From Phycisphaerales bacterium (GTDB lineage Bacteria; Planctomycetota; Phycisphaerae; Phycisphaerales; UBA1924): 64,000 nucleotides of DNA. Within the stretch, counting starts at the first letter, position 1; every line of letters starts with the position of its first letter. The DNA lies in NCBI GenBank assembly GCA_029260555.1, contig JAJDCZ010000030.1:16680-80679 (forward strand), read 5' to 3'. Positions 8,466 through 17,204 of this stretch are shown here, one piece after another. The position numbers and the translations under genes are program-made. Under the pieces are notes generated by a model. It was not told the DNA's origin. It did no database searches and saw nothing but the letters and a program-made list of their open reading frames with translations.

Positions 8466-9089
8466 TCAGTCAGCGATTTCAATCAGGCCTCTGTCAGCCA
8501 TGAAGCGGAGGCATTCGTTGACGCAGGCTGCGACATCGGTCTCGCCAGCGTTGAGGACCAGTTCGGGGCTGGTGGGGGCTTCGTAGGGGTCATCGATGCC
8601 GGTGAAGCCTTTGATTTCCCCAGCACGAGCCTTCTTGTAGAGGCCTTTGGGGTCGCGCTCTTCGCAGACTTCCAATGAGGCATCAACAAAGACCTCCATG
8701 AAGTCAAGACCGGCTTCCTTGTGGACCTCTCTGGCAGCGTCGCGGTCCTTGGTGTAGGGGCTGATAAAGCTGGCGAGGGTCAGGATGCCAGCATCGGCAA
8801 AGAGCTTGGCAAGTTCGCCGATACGGCGGATGTTTTCTTCGCGGTCCTCAGCACTGAATCCCAGGTTCTTGTTCAGACCAAAGCGGACATTGTCGCCATC
8901 AAGGCGATAGCAGGCCACACCCTGGTTGCAAAGAGCCTGTTCCAGAGCACAGGCGATGGTGCTCTTGCCACAAGCACTCAGGCCTGTGAACCAGATGGTG
9001 GCCCCTTTGGTGCCCAAGGCTTTCCAGCGCTCGTCGCGGGTGATGTTTCCTTCGTGCCAGTGGACATTCGTTGCTTTGACCTGAGTCAT
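8466..9089 (-). CDS. cysC: Adenylylsulfate (APS) kinase
   Basis: Phosphorylates adenosine 5'-phosphosulfate to PAPS, the activated sulfate donor. The P-loop GLSACGKS is at residues 36-43, followed by [18 protein letters not shown], the APS-binding signature, and [13 protein letters not shown]. Length (207) is normal for the stand-alone kinase. I choose the ATG at 9089 because AAGGA lies nine bases upstream; an ATG three codons earlier abuts that site directly. The gene is divergent from ATP sulfurylase across a 276-bp spacer, so both steps of sulfate activation are encoded here. Confidence 0.95.
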   Translation of the reverse strand: MTQVKATNVHWHEGNITRDERWKALGTKGATIWFTGLSACGKSTIACALEQALCNQGVACYRLDGDNVRFGLNKNLGFSAEDREENIRRIGELAKLFADAGILTLASFISPYTKDRDAAREVHKEAGLDFMEVFVDASLEVCEERDPKGLYKKARAGEIKGFTGIDDPYEAPTSPELVLNAGETDVAACVNECLRFMADRGLIEIAD

Positions 9090-9365
9090 GGGTGACATTC
9101 CTTTTGCCTGATTTTAGGGGGGTATGGATGAACAGCTGAGTGACGACTCTAGGCGGAGGGGTGATAGGGTCAAGATTCACATTGGCCCAGCGAAGCATGT
9201 TTGCTCGCCAGCGTGGCAAGTGGGGGATATTGCAGTGATTATTGGACTTGTTTTTACAAAAGGGTGTGCCAGAATTGTTAGAAGGCTTTGGAAATGCGGA
9301 GTTTGTGACCTATTCTCTGGTCCGGGCTCGGGATGGGTCTGGACAGACCAAAAAAGGAGAATGTG

Positions 9366-10538
9366 ATGTCTGGCCTAATTGAGCCTCATGGCGGCAAGCT
9401 CGTCAACAAAATTTCGGATTCTGCACGGTCAGATGAACTTCGCGCAGAAGCGAAAAATCTGGGTCGCGTGGACCTTTCCATGAAACAGTCGTGCGATCTG
9501 GAAATGATCGGCATTGGCGCCTTCAGCCCCCTCGACGGGTTCATGGGCGAGGCTGACTTTGTGAGCGTCTGCAAGACAATGAAACTCACCACTGGCGACA
9601 TCTGGCCGATCCCGATCACGCTCAGCGTTGAATCGCCCGTTGAAGTTGGTGCCCGAGTGGGTCTCTATGCCCCCAATGGCGTGCTTCAAGGCGTGATGAC
9701 GGTCAACGAGGTGTACGCCCATGATCGTGAGCTTGAGTCGACCATCTTCTTTAACAAGGCTGAGGACGATGATAACGAGCATCCCGGAGCCCAGGCTGTC
9801 AAGGCTGAAGCGGGTCACTGCCTGGCCGGACCGATTGAACTCGTAGAAGTATGTGTTGACCCCGATGGTCCCGAAGCGTTTCTTGATTTTCGTTTGACAC
9901 CTCACCAGACACGCGAGGAGTTTGCCAAGCGTGGATGGTCAACAGTTGCAGCCTTCCAGACACGCAACCCAATCCATCGTGCCCATGAGTATCTGTGCAA
10001 GTGTGCCCAGGAGATTTGCGACGGGCTTTTGATTCATCCACTGGTGGGCGAAACCAAGCCAGGTGATATTCCTGCCGATGTGCGGATGCACTGCTATACA
10101 ACCATCATTGATAACTATTTTGTGAAAGAACGCACCGTGCTGTCGGTGATGCCCGCAGCCATGCGTTATGCCGGGCCTCGTGAAGCGATTTTGCACGCTC
10201 TGGTTCGCAAGAACTATGGCTGTACACACTTTATTGTGGGTCGAGATCATGCGGGTGTGGGGAGTTACTACGGCACATACGATGCACAAAACATTTTCAA
10301 CGAGCTTGATGAAGCAAACTTGAAGATTGAGCCTTTGAAGTTTGAGCATGCTGCCTATTCAAAGAAGGCTCAAGGCATGGTTTCAGGCAAGACCTTCCCC
10401 AAGCTTGAAGGCGATCAGATCTTCCTGAGCGGGACCAAGGTTCGAGAGATGCTGGGCCATGGCGAAAGGCCGCCGGGAGAGTTCTCCAGACCAGAGGTTG
10501 CTGATGTCCTGATCGAATGGGCAACAAAGACCAACTAA
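9366..10538 (+). CDS. sat: Sulfate adenylyltransferase (ATP sulfurylase)
   Basis: Makes APS from ATP and sulfate. This is the homo-oligomeric single-polypeptide type, not CysDN. The active-site QTRNPIHRAHE is at residues 198-208 and GRDHAGVG lies around 297-304; 390 residues is the usual length for the form lacking a kinase-like C-terminal domain. The ATG at 9366 follows AAAGGAGA. A strong intrinsic terminator lies 26 bases past the stop. Together with the divergent cysC and the PAP nucleotidase it forms a sulfate-activation group; no PAPS or APS reductase is in the window, so the PAPS could serve reduction or sulfation. Confidence 0.96.
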   Translation: MSGLIEPHGGKLVNKISDSARSDELRAEAKNLGRVDLSMKQSCDLEMIGIGAFSPLDGFMGEADFVSVCKTMKLTTGDIWPIPITLSVESPVEVGARVGLYAPNGVLQGVMTVNEVYAHDRELESTIFFNKAEDDDNEHPGAQAVKAEAGHCLAGPIELVEVCVDPDGPEAFLDFRLTPHQTREEFAKRGWSTVAAFQTRNPIHRAHEYLCKCAQEICDGLLIHPLVGETKPGDIPADVRMHCYTTIIDNYFVKERTVLSVMPAAMRYAGPREAILHALVRKNYGCTHFIVGRDHAGVGSYYGTYDAQNIFNELDEANLKIEPLKFEHAAYSKKAQGMVSGKTFPKLEGDQIFLSGTKVREMLGHGERPPGEFSRPEVADVLIEWATKTN

Positions 10539-10563
10539 GTTATGAGTTATTTAACTTTGGCAA

Positions 10564-10592
10564 GGGCACCCATCTAGGTGGGTGCCCTTTTT
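10564..10592 (+). terminator. Intrinsic terminator of sat
   Basis: GGGCACCCA (10564-10572) pairs perfectly with TGGGTGCCC (10579-10587) around a six-base loop, followed directly by five T. A textbook rho-independent terminator. Confidence 0.92.
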
Positions 10593-10828
10593 ATTGAGTA
10601 GCAAGTGGCGGCTCAGGGATAAATAAATGATGGTTCCTTTTGTGCTGTCAGGACTTATGGAAATATAAGGCAGACTCTTTGAAATTCATACGGAGATAAA
10701 ATGGAGTTGGGTAAAAGGGCAATGGGGACTTTGGACTCAACTTGTCCTGATTATTTGCCGACGCTGGTTGAGAGCGGTGTTCTCGCGCGTGCTTTGAGTG
10801 CGGGGAATGCTGCCGATGGAGTCTGTCA

Positions 10829-12340
10829 ATGGCGAAGACTGGATTGTCTATTAGTGCGGGTGACGAGAGTGCTTTTCTGGATCATCTCGCTCGAGAACTC
10901 TATCACCAGCTGAACTTTATCTTCGATATCCAGGCATCGTCCAAAGCGGTCACCGCGTGCTTGAAGCCGATCGAAAGCGGGGATCTTGATGATACCTTTG
11001 CGCTGGTCAACGGAGAGCTGCTTCGCCTGGCATCAGAAGTTTCTCAGGGGTGTGTGACATCTCGTGACGAGTGTACAAAGACGAAGGAAATACTGGATGT
11101 TTCGCGGGTGTCGTTTGAGAACATTCAAAAGACGCTGAGCGATCTGGTAGAAGCAAGCGAGCGGATTCAGCGCGTTGCAGATGTGATAGAAACCTTTGCC
11201 CGGCAGACGCGGATGGTGTCGATGAATGCGCAGGTCGAAGCGGCTCGTGCTGGCGAACATGGACGAGGGTTTGCTGTCGTTGCGACAGAAGTAGGCAGGC
11301 TTGCTGACAGCATTCGCAGCGAATCAGACCAGATTCAAGGTGCTGTGGAAAGCATTGCTGAGAGAACACGAGGGGCGCGGGATCTGGTGGATCATGAGCT
11401 TGACAACAATGTAGAGCAGGCAGCCGCGGTGAACCGGATGGTCAATGTTGCAAACCATCTTTCTGAACATGGCTCGCAGTTGCCGGGGATTGTTGCCAAG
11501 CTTGACCAGTTCCTGGACCCGCTCGAGAAAGCCAGAGAAGCTGGAGGCCACAATGGAATGATCCAGGTGGCTGCGGGCAATGTAAACCGAAACCTTGCAA
11601 GTTTGCACAAGGCGATCCGAAAGTATGCACCCTCTGAAGTCGGTGTGGGTGTATGCAGCATTGAGGGATATGTGGATCGGTTGGCCCAGGCAATGGTTGA
11701 AGGAGATGATTCGTGTGTTGAGGGGTTGACCACGAGGATGCTTGATTCGGGGCACGAACCCACAGCATGCCTGGATGCTGTGGGGATTGCAGTGCATAGT
11801 GCCAATGTGCAACAAAAGCATCGCCAGACATCAGTAGGAGAGCATTACTTTAACTTCCTGCTTGTAGAGCAAGTGCTCGAGGAGATTGAATCTCGCATAG
11901 GCGATCCGGATGTAACAGGCATGAAGATGGTCATTGGCAACGCACGCGGCGACTACCACAGCCTGGGTCGGCAGATGGTGGGGTTGTTCCTGAGAGCATC
12001 GGGGATCGAAGTGATCGATGTCGGACTTGGTGCAAGTGCCGAGTCGTTTGTGCAGGCTGCTGTGGAATCTGGCGCACGAGTGATTGGTGTTTCGTCGTTG
12101 CTGGTTGAATCAGCCAAGGAGATAAAGCGGATTCGTACCATGCTTGATGAGCGTGGCTTGAAATCGACAAAGATCATCGCAGGCGGTGCCTGTTTCGTGG
12201 TTGATCGAGAGTTTCATGCGGAAGTGGGGGCGGATTATGTCGCCACGGCAGCCAGCGATGCCGTGAGCATTGTGCAAGAGGTGTATGGGTATCAACCCAT
12301 GCGAAACATGAACGGTGCTGGCAATGCGAGGGCTGCATGA
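10829..12340 (+). CDS. Cytoplasmic chemoreceptor signalling domain fused to cobalamin-binding module
   Basis: A 503-residue soluble fusion. Residues ~85-235 form a methyl-accepting chemotaxis signalling domain whose hairpin tip reads MNAQVEAARAGEHGRGFAVV, close to the canonical CheA/CheW contact sequence. Residues ~255-360 look like the helical cap that precedes corrinoid domains in methionine synthase and MtaC-like proteins. Residues ~366-490 are a Rossmann B12-binding domain with the full signature: D375-x-H377-x-x-G380, S-x-L around 422-425 and GG at 452-453, so the His can coordinate cobalt. There is no membrane segment. GGAG precedes the ATG. The stop overlaps the next start (ATGA), implying coupling to the UroD-like partner. 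Either a corrinoid sensor or a corrinoid methyl carrier with a signalling output. Confidence 0.88.
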   Translation: MAKTGLSISAGDESAFLDHLARELYHQLNFIFDIQASSKAVTACLKPIESGDLDDTFALVNGELLRLASEVSQGCVTSRDECTKTKEILDVSRVSFENIQKTLSDLVEASERIQRVADVIETFARQTRMVSMNAQVEAARAGEHGRGFAVVATEVGRLADSIRSESDQIQGAVESIAERTRGARDLVDHELDNNVEQAAAVNRMVNVANHLSEHGSQLPGIVAKLDQFLDPLEKAREAGGHNGMIQVAAGNVNRNLASLHKAIRKYAPSEVGVGVCSIEGYVDRLAQAMVEGDDSCVEGLTTRMLDSGHEPTACLDAVGIAVHSANVQQKHRQTSVGEHYFNFLLVEQVLEEIESRIGDPDVTGMKMVIGNARGDYHSLGRQMVGLFLRASGIEVIDVGLGASAESFVQAAVESGARVIGVSSLLVESAKEIKRIRTMLDERGLKSTKIIAGGACFVVDREFHAEVGADYVATAASDAVSIVQEVYGYQPMRNMNGAGNARAA

Positions 12341-13425
12341 TGAACTCTATTGAGCGTGTACTGGCAGCACTAACATATGGTCAAGGCGGTCATGGCACAC
12401 CTGATCGTGTACCCGTATTTCCCGTGCCCTTGATGCAAGGGGCGCTGGTGCATAAATGCACAGTGGCTGAGTATTTCAAAATGCCAGCCCAGAAAATCGC
12501 TGAAGCACAAGTGGCAATCAACCAGATGTTTGAAGGCGTCCCCGACGGCGTAGCAGGGTTCCCCAATGTCATTCAGGATGTCACAGGATTTGGCATGGGG
12601 CTTAAATACCACTATGCCAACTCGACACCCGCAGTTGATGGCATGCTCATCCAAAGCCCACAAGAAATTGAAGGATTGAAAGAGGGAAAATACCAGGGCT
12701 CGCCTGACCTTTGCAAAACGCTTGAGATCATCGAGCGACTGGCGTGTGGCATTGGCAAGGAGAAGGTGGTGATTGGTGCCTGCATCGCGCCGTTCAGCCT
12801 GCCGAGCATGTTGATGGGTACCGCGGGGTGGATGCGCCTGTTATATACACCTCGATTACGCGAGCGTTACATGCAGCGTCTCCTGGACATTTGCGAGAAG
12901 TTTACCGTTTCGTGGGCCAATGCCCAGCTTCGTGCGGGGGCGCATGTGGTGGTGCTGGCTGATGGAATGGCATCTGCAACCATGATCCCCGAAGATGTGT
13001 TTGCAAAGCATGCCTGCGGGTTGATCAAGCGAACCATTCGCCAGATCAATGGCATGGTCGCCTATGAAGCCGTGGGCCGGGTCGAGCCATACGCACACTA
13101 TTATGCCGATTCAGGAGCAGTCGCGATCCTGATTGGTGAAGATGATGATATCGGTGTGTGCAAGCAGGCTCTGGGCGGACGCGTTGGTGTCATCGGCAAT
13201 GTGAACAACATGAAGATGCGCCGATGGCCCCCAGCAAGAGTCGCGCTCATGGCCAAGCGGGCGATCAACGCCGGAATGGATGGCTATGGATTCATCCTCG
13301 CCAACCAGGGTCCAGAGCTTCCCTTTGATGTGGGGCTTGAACAGATCGGAGCGCTCATTAACGCTGTGGAAGTCTATGGCAGATATGAGAAAAAAGAGAC
13401 AGGTGAGTTTTCACTGGCAGCGTAA
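12337..13425 (+). CDS. Uroporphyrinogen decarboxylase/MtaA-family protein
   Basis: A 362-residue TIM-barrel protein of the UroD/MtaA/CmuA superfamily, whose methyltransferase members pass methyl groups between corrinoid proteins and thiols such as coenzyme M. Family landmarks include the N-terminal RVP segment (PDRVPVFPVP), IGACIAPFSLPSMLMG, a D-G-M-A-S segment and GNVNN near residue 288. Where MtaA-type enzymes have the zinc ligands His-x-Cys this protein reads YEAVG (243-247), and the usual late Cys is replaced within ANQGPELP. A classical zinc-thiol mechanism is therefore unlikely. It overlaps the corrinoid-chemoreceptor gene by four bases, so the two should be made together. Substrate unknown. 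Confidence 0.85.
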   Translation: MMNSIERVLAALTYGQGGHGTPDRVPVFPVPLMQGALVHKCTVAEYFKMPAQKIAEAQVAINQMFEGVPDGVAGFPNVIQDVTGFGMGLKYHYANSTPAVDGMLIQSPQEIEGLKEGKYQGSPDLCKTLEIIERLACGIGKEKVVIGACIAPFSLPSMLMGTAGWMRLLYTPRLRERYMQRLLDICEKFTVSWANAQLRAGAHVVVLADGMASATMIPEDVFAKHACGLIKRTIRQINGMVAYEAVGRVEPYAHYYADSGAVAILIGEDDDIGVCKQALGGRVGVIGNVNNMKMRRWPPARVALMAKRAINAGMDGYGFILANQGPELPFDVGLEQIGALINAVEVYGRYEKKETGEFSLAA

Positions 13426-13428
13426 CCC

Positions 13429-13456
13429 TTGACAGGCAAGTAAGGCGCGGTATATT
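13429..13456 (+). promoter_or_regulatory. Sigma-70-type promoter, probably leaderless transcript
   Basis: A perfect TTGACA (13429-13434), a 16-base spacer and TATATT (13451-13456). The next gene's ATG is at 13463, seven bases after the -10 box, where transcription should start. The mRNA would therefore have little or no leader. Confidence 0.7.
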
Positions 13457-13462
13457 GGAACG

Positions 13463-14608
13463 ATGCAGCCCCGATCCGCGATTCTGGCAAGCGTTGTTCT
13501 CTTGTTCACTCTGGTTTCAGCCTCATCAGCCCACGCTCAACGGAGTGAGCAGGACCGGGTCTGGGCGTGGTTCACCCAGGAATGGGACAGTTGGTCAGAG
13601 TTCAATCAGCTTCAAGACTATGAGCTTTCGTTTCGGATCGAGTTCCCCAGCCTGTACACACGCGAAGAACTCAGAGCTCTCCAGGATGAAATCCGGGGCA
13701 AGGTAGACCACCCGCTGCGCTGGGATGTTGAAGAATCAGCCCGCCGACTCGAACATGGGCCAAGTGTCAGCGCGGTCAGCATCGTGCACGATGGCACAAG
13801 CTGGCGCGTGAACCAGACATCAAGGACAAATGCACAGGCCGGTTGGCACGACTTTGGGTATACGCCTGAGGCGATGTGGGTATTGACAGAAAGTCAGATG
13901 GCGGTGCTCAAACCCGGCGGGTATGTCCCGCCCGGTCGAAACTATGCCGATCAGATAGGACAGCTCAGGCGAGATGTATACGGTTTTTTGTGCGGCCGAA
14001 TGAATACCAGTTCATTCCGGGTCAACAAGCCTGTATCCATCAAATGGGTGGGGGGAAAGGGAAAGAATCTTTGGGATATCCTGACCAAATCAGAGTTTGG
14101 GTTTTCCCGCATGTTTCAGCTGCGCTGGGATGCAGAGCTTGGGCGGGGCTTTGTTCAGCGCGTGACAATTATGTCGCCAGATGAAGACGAGAAAGAATGG
14201 GCTGATGACTATGTAGGCTCCGGTTCGAGCTATCAGGACTGGCAGCAGGACGCCGGGTTTTGGCATGCTGGCGTTATTGAAGAGTTTGACACCGGGGGGC
14301 GGATTGAAAAACGGCTGGTGTTCGAGGGGCTCAAAAAGCTCAAGGCTGGCGAGTTTAAAGAGCTGGTAAGCGTGCCTGAAAAGGGTGAGGTCGACCTGGC
14401 CAGAGGCAAACTGGCGTTTACCAGCGTGCTGGACTACCGAGGCAGAGACCCCGAAGCCGTCTACGAAACCCCCAATGGCGTGGTAAGAAAAAAGCTGAAC
14501 CCGGGGCTTGAGGACCAGAAGTATCTCAGGCCCTATGGCTGGCTTGCCATCGGGATTATTGTCAGTGTGATTGTTGCGGGGCGCATTCGTCGGGCTCGGT
14601 TATCATGA
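13463..14608 (+). CDS. Secreted/membrane-anchored hypothetical protein
   Basis: A 381-residue protein with an N-terminal signal peptide (residues 1-25, ending SSAHAQ) and a single C-terminal membrane helix (WLAIGIIVSVIVAGRIRRAR), so most of it should lie outside the cytoplasm anchored at its C-terminus. The body is Trp- and Tyr-rich, with no Cys apart from one at about residue 177. No family recognised. It has its own strong promoter directly upstream and no Shine-Dalgarno sequence, consistent with leaderless translation. A core repeat begins four bases after its stop. Confidence 0.75.
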   Translation: MQPRSAILASVVLLFTLVSASSAHAQRSEQDRVWAWFTQEWDSWSEFNQLQDYELSFRIEFPSLYTREELRALQDEIRGKVDHPLRWDVEESARRLEHGPSVSAVSIVHDGTSWRVNQTSRTNAQAGWHDFGYTPEAMWVLTESQMAVLKPGGYVPPGRNYADQIGQLRRDVYGFLCGRMNTSSFRVNKPVSIKWVGGKGKNLWDILTKSEFGFSRMFQLRWDAELGRGFVQRVTIMSPDEDEKEWADDYVGSGSSYQDWQQDAGFWHAGVIEEFDTGGRIEKRLVFEGLKKLKAGEFKELVSVPEKGEVDLARGKLAFTSVLDYRGRDPEAVYETPNGVVRKKLNPGLEDQKYLRPYGWLAIGIIVSVIVAGRIRRARLS

Positions 14609-14611
14609 ATG

Positions 14612-14638
14612 CTTACGAGCCGCGACCGTCAGGGAGCG
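14612..14638 (+). repeat. Dispersed core repeat, copy 2
   Basis: TTACGAGCCGCGACCGTCAG followed by GGAGC, immediately after the stop codon of the preceding plus-strand gene. Confidence 0.85.
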
Positions 14639-14702
14639 AGAACTGTAGAAAGACACAGGATTGCTGCTTGACGCTGGTCTTGTCTTTCACGGAGAAAACA
14701 TA

Positions 14703-15425
14703 ATGATCAGCAATTGCAATAGAAAGCTCCGTGGTTTTACGCTCATCGAGATCATGTTGAGTGTTGTTATCATTGGCATGCTGGTGTTCATGTATGTGCC
14801 TTCGATGGGCAAGGTGCTGTTTCGTGCGCGTCAACTGGATGTGCTTTCAGATCTGCGAAGTCACGCTGCGATCATGGCACAGTACACCGCTGACTGGGAA
14901 GACCACTACCCCTTATTCACCAAGCCTTATTCGAAAGTGACGGTGTCAGCCAACGGCGTACCTGTCATTGCAGGGTTAGGATATTTTAATGCGAACAACA
15001 CTTGGCATATTGCTCTTGCAGATGGATATTACGATGGCAAATGGAGAACAAAATCCTTTGCACCACCACGAGCTCGACCAACCGCATCAACTTTTTACTG
15101 GTACTCGGGAACATTTATGTCTGATCCGGCGTTTTGGAACAGGTATACACGCACTGGCCCTGAACAGTGGCGTGCGGTTGGAGTACAAGAGGTTTTGTAT
15201 CCCTCGCAAAAGGGATTATTAATAGATTTTAGTAATAAGGATAGGCTCTTTCTTAAAAACAACATTGGCCGAAGCGTGAGCTTTGTGGATGGTAGCGCAC
15301 GGTATTTAACCAGCTTCGAGCCTTATTATTTTAATGGAGAAGGGAACTGGCCCGGTTCAGGATTGAGTAGTGGTCTTGCGGTCATGCACACGATCGATGG
15401 CGTGCGGGGCCGGGATACGAAGTAG
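14703..15425 (+). CDS. Type II pseudopilin-like secreted protein
   Basis: A 240-residue protein starting at the ATG at 14703, behind CGGAG. The N-terminus RKLRGFTLIEIMLSVVIIGM is a class III (prepilin) signal: cleavage after Gly11, Phe at +1 and Glu at +5, then a hydrophobic helix. The rest is a soluble domain with aromatic-rich stretches and a C-terminal SFVDGSARYLTSFEPYYF segment; the F-V-D-G-S pattern recurs in planctomycetal pseudopilin-like (H-X9-DG-type) proteins. It probably assembles into, or is sorted by, a type II secretion or pilus system not in this window. A second such gene lies at 55520. Confidence 0.85.
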   Translation: MISNCNRKLRGFTLIEIMLSVVIIGMLVFMYVPSMGKVLFRARQLDVLSDLRSHAAIMAQYTADWEDHYPLFTKPYSKVTVSANGVPVIAGLGYFNANNTWHIALADGYYDGKWRTKSFAPPRARPTASTFYWYSGTFMSDPAFWNRYTRTGPEQWRAVGVQEVLYPSQKGLLIDFSNKDRLFLKNNIGRSVSFVDGSARYLTSFEPYYFNGEGNWPGSGLSSGLAVMHTIDGVRGRDTK

Positions 15426-15449
15426 ATACCGTCCAGAATAAATAAAAGG

Positions 15450-16478
15450 TCACACGCGGGTTTCGGGCTGGTGCTGATGCTCTCTGTACCAGTCGATGGT
15501 GCGTGTCAGGCCTTCTTCAAAGCCGACCTGGGCTTGCCAGTCCAGCAGCTCTTTGGCCCGGGATGTATCCAGGCATCGGCGGGGTTGGCCATCGGGCTTG
15601 GTCGGATCCCAGCGAATTTTGGTTGCCAGTTCTTCATCGGTTTGTGCAAAGCCCGTCAGGCGCGCGATGAGGTTGACCAGATCCTTGATGGTGATCTCAA
15701 ATGAAGCGCCAAGATTGATCGGCGTTGGATCAGTCATGACCTCCGCAGCTCGCACAATGCCCTGGGCAGCGTCATCAACATAAAGAAACTCGCGGCTCGC
15801 ACTCCCCGTACCCCAACACTCAATGTGGTCAGCCTTCTGATCAATCGCTTCCACGCATTTGCGAATCAATGCGGGGATGACATGGCTGGTGATAGGGTGG
15901 AAGTTGTCGTCCGGGCCATAGAGATTGACAGGCAGGAGGTAGACCGCGTTCATGTTGTACTGAAGCCTGTAGGCATCAAGCATTTGCCAGGCCGCCTTTT
16001 TGGCGACGCCATATGGTGCATTGGTTTCTTCGGGGTAGCCATTCCAGAGTTCGTTTTCATTAAAAGGCACGGGTGTGAACTTGGGATAGGCACAGATGGT
16101 CCCCACCTGGACAAATGTGCCTCCACGATCAACAAGGCCATCAAGGCGAGCTTGTTCGATAAGGTGCAGAGCCATCGCCATGTTGGCATAAAAATAACGC
16201 CCCGGGTTGAGCTGATTGGCACCGATGCCTCCGACTTCCGCAGCCAGATGGATGATGACATCCGCCTTGTTACCCGGAAAGGCATTGCTGTAGAGGCGAA
16301 CACAATCGTCTTTTTCAGTGAGATCAAAGTCTTTTTTACGCGGGACAAAGATGTTCTGTGGCAAGACGCCTCGGCTGTGGAGGGTCTGGCAAAGCTTTTT
16401 GCCAAGAAAGCCAGCACCGCCTGTGACGATGACGCGCTTGTTTGACCAGTCAAGGCATTGGTTGTGAGCTGGGGACAT
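15450..16478 (-). CDS. NAD-dependent epimerase/reductase, GDP-L-fucose synthase-like
   Basis: An extended short-chain dehydrogenase of 342 residues. The NAD(P)-binding GGAGFLG lies near the N-terminus, followed by [17 protein letters not shown], the Ser/Thr-region GTICAYPK, the catalytic YGVAKK and [20 protein letters not shown], all in the order of WcaG-type GDP-4-keto-6-deoxymannose epimerase/reductases. It should make an activated deoxysugar for surface polysaccharide, in line with the glycosyltransferases downstream. I choose the ATG at 16478 (GGA upstream) over an in-frame TTG ten codons earlier. Substrate specificity is inferred. Confidence 0.85.
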   Translation of the reverse strand: MSPAHNQCLDWSNKRVIVTGGAGFLGKKLCQTLHSRGVLPQNIFVPRKKDFDLTEKDDCVRLYSNAFPGNKADVIIHLAAEVGGIGANQLNPGRYFYANMAMALHLIEQARLDGLVDRGGTFVQVGTICAYPKFTPVPFNENELWNGYPEETNAPYGVAKKAAWQMLDAYRLQYNMNAVYLLPVNLYGPDDNFHPITSHVIPALIRKCVEAIDQKADHIECWGTGSASREFLYVDDAAQGIVRAAEVMTDPTPINLGASFEITIKDLVNLIARLTGFAQTDEELATKIRWDPTKPDGQPRRCLDTSRAKELLDWQAQVGFEEGLTRTIDWYREHQHQPETRV

Positions 16479-16555
16479 TGATGAGATTCCATAAAAACGG
16501 TGCGACAAAGAACAATCATATGTCCTGTAGCAAGGTGAAGTGAGGCGAGTGGGCT

Positions 16556-16584
16556 GAGAGGGGGGAGTGGGGGGGTAGGGTGGG
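16556..16584 (+). repeat. G-rich tract between fcl-like gene and DUF1579 gene
   Basis: G runs of three to seven interrupted by single A or T on the plus strand, between the epimerase gene and the DUF1579 gene. Confidence 0.65.
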
Positions 16585-16590
16585 ATGAAT

Positions 16591-16625
16591 AGAAAAACCG
16601 GCCCCCGAAGGAAGGCCGGCCGGTT
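16591..16625 (-). terminator. Intrinsic terminator of the DUF1579 gene
   Basis: Read on the minus strand, AACCGGCC and GGCCGGTT (arms at 16618-16625 and 16596-16603) form an 8-bp stem followed by a T-rich run. It lies 20 bases past the stop at 16646. Confidence 0.8.
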
Positions 16626-16645
16626 GGGTCAGGTTATGAACAGGT

Positions 16646-17152
16646 TCATGAGCGTGTGTAGTCGATATGCATGCATTTAAAGCGTGAGCCATCAGGATTG
16701 ATGAAGGTCATGGTCATGGTGTGTTGATTTTCATTGACGATGGTGATGACAGATTCCTTTTTGATGGTCGAGCCATCGGGCATGGTGCAAGTACCGGTTT
16801 GGGTCCACGAGTTGGTTTCAGGGTCATGGCTGCCTGATTCAAAGGAGATTTGTGTCGAGGCGGTATCCATCCAGATGCCTTCAAACTCACCTTTGAGTGT
16901 GTTATAGCCCCAGAAGCCTCTGCCGAGGAATGGCTGATCGCCCCAGGTTGCTTTGTAGTCTTGCTCCAGAAAGCGGTTGCCCAGGGTCCATGAGTTGGTC
17001 ATGAAGCCCTGGATGATCATGGGTTCAGAAGTTGGGTCCATCCAGAACGAAACTGTCGCGTTCCAGGTTCCAACAAAGGCATTGAGTTTTTCGTGCTCCG
17101 GGCAGGTGGCGCCCATCTGTTGACAAAGATCAGTTTCAGACTGTGTGCTCAT
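16646..17152 (-). CDS. DUF1579 family protein
   Basis: A 168-residue protein. I start it at the ATG at 17152, preceded by GAGGAGA; the 64 codons open upstream have no start signal and overlap the next gene. The pattern CPEHEKLNAFVGTWNATVSFWMDP...GRGFWGYNTLKGEFEGIWMDT is typical of DUF1579, small lipocalin-like beta-barrels with no established biochemical role. No signal peptide, so probably cytoplasmic. A clear terminator follows the gene, so it is likely a single-gene unit or the last gene of one. Confidence 0.85.
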   Translation of the reverse strand: MSTQSETDLCQQMGATCPEHEKLNAFVGTWNATVSFWMDPTSEPMIIQGFMTNSWTLGNRFLEQDYKATWGDQPFLGRGFWGYNTLKGEFEGIWMDTASTQISFESGSHDPETNSWTQTGTCTMPDGSTIKKESVITIVNENQHTMTMTFINPDGSRFKCMHIDYTRS

Positions 17153-17204
17153 GGCGAGTTCTCCTCTTCGCGGGTGATACTTTGCACAATGAATGTGCGC
17201 TGGA

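Noticed and set aside
10590..10828. Cobalamin riboswitch in front of the corrinoid-chemoreceptor gene
   Set aside because: I looked for the conserved B12-box and core helices and did not find them in this leader.
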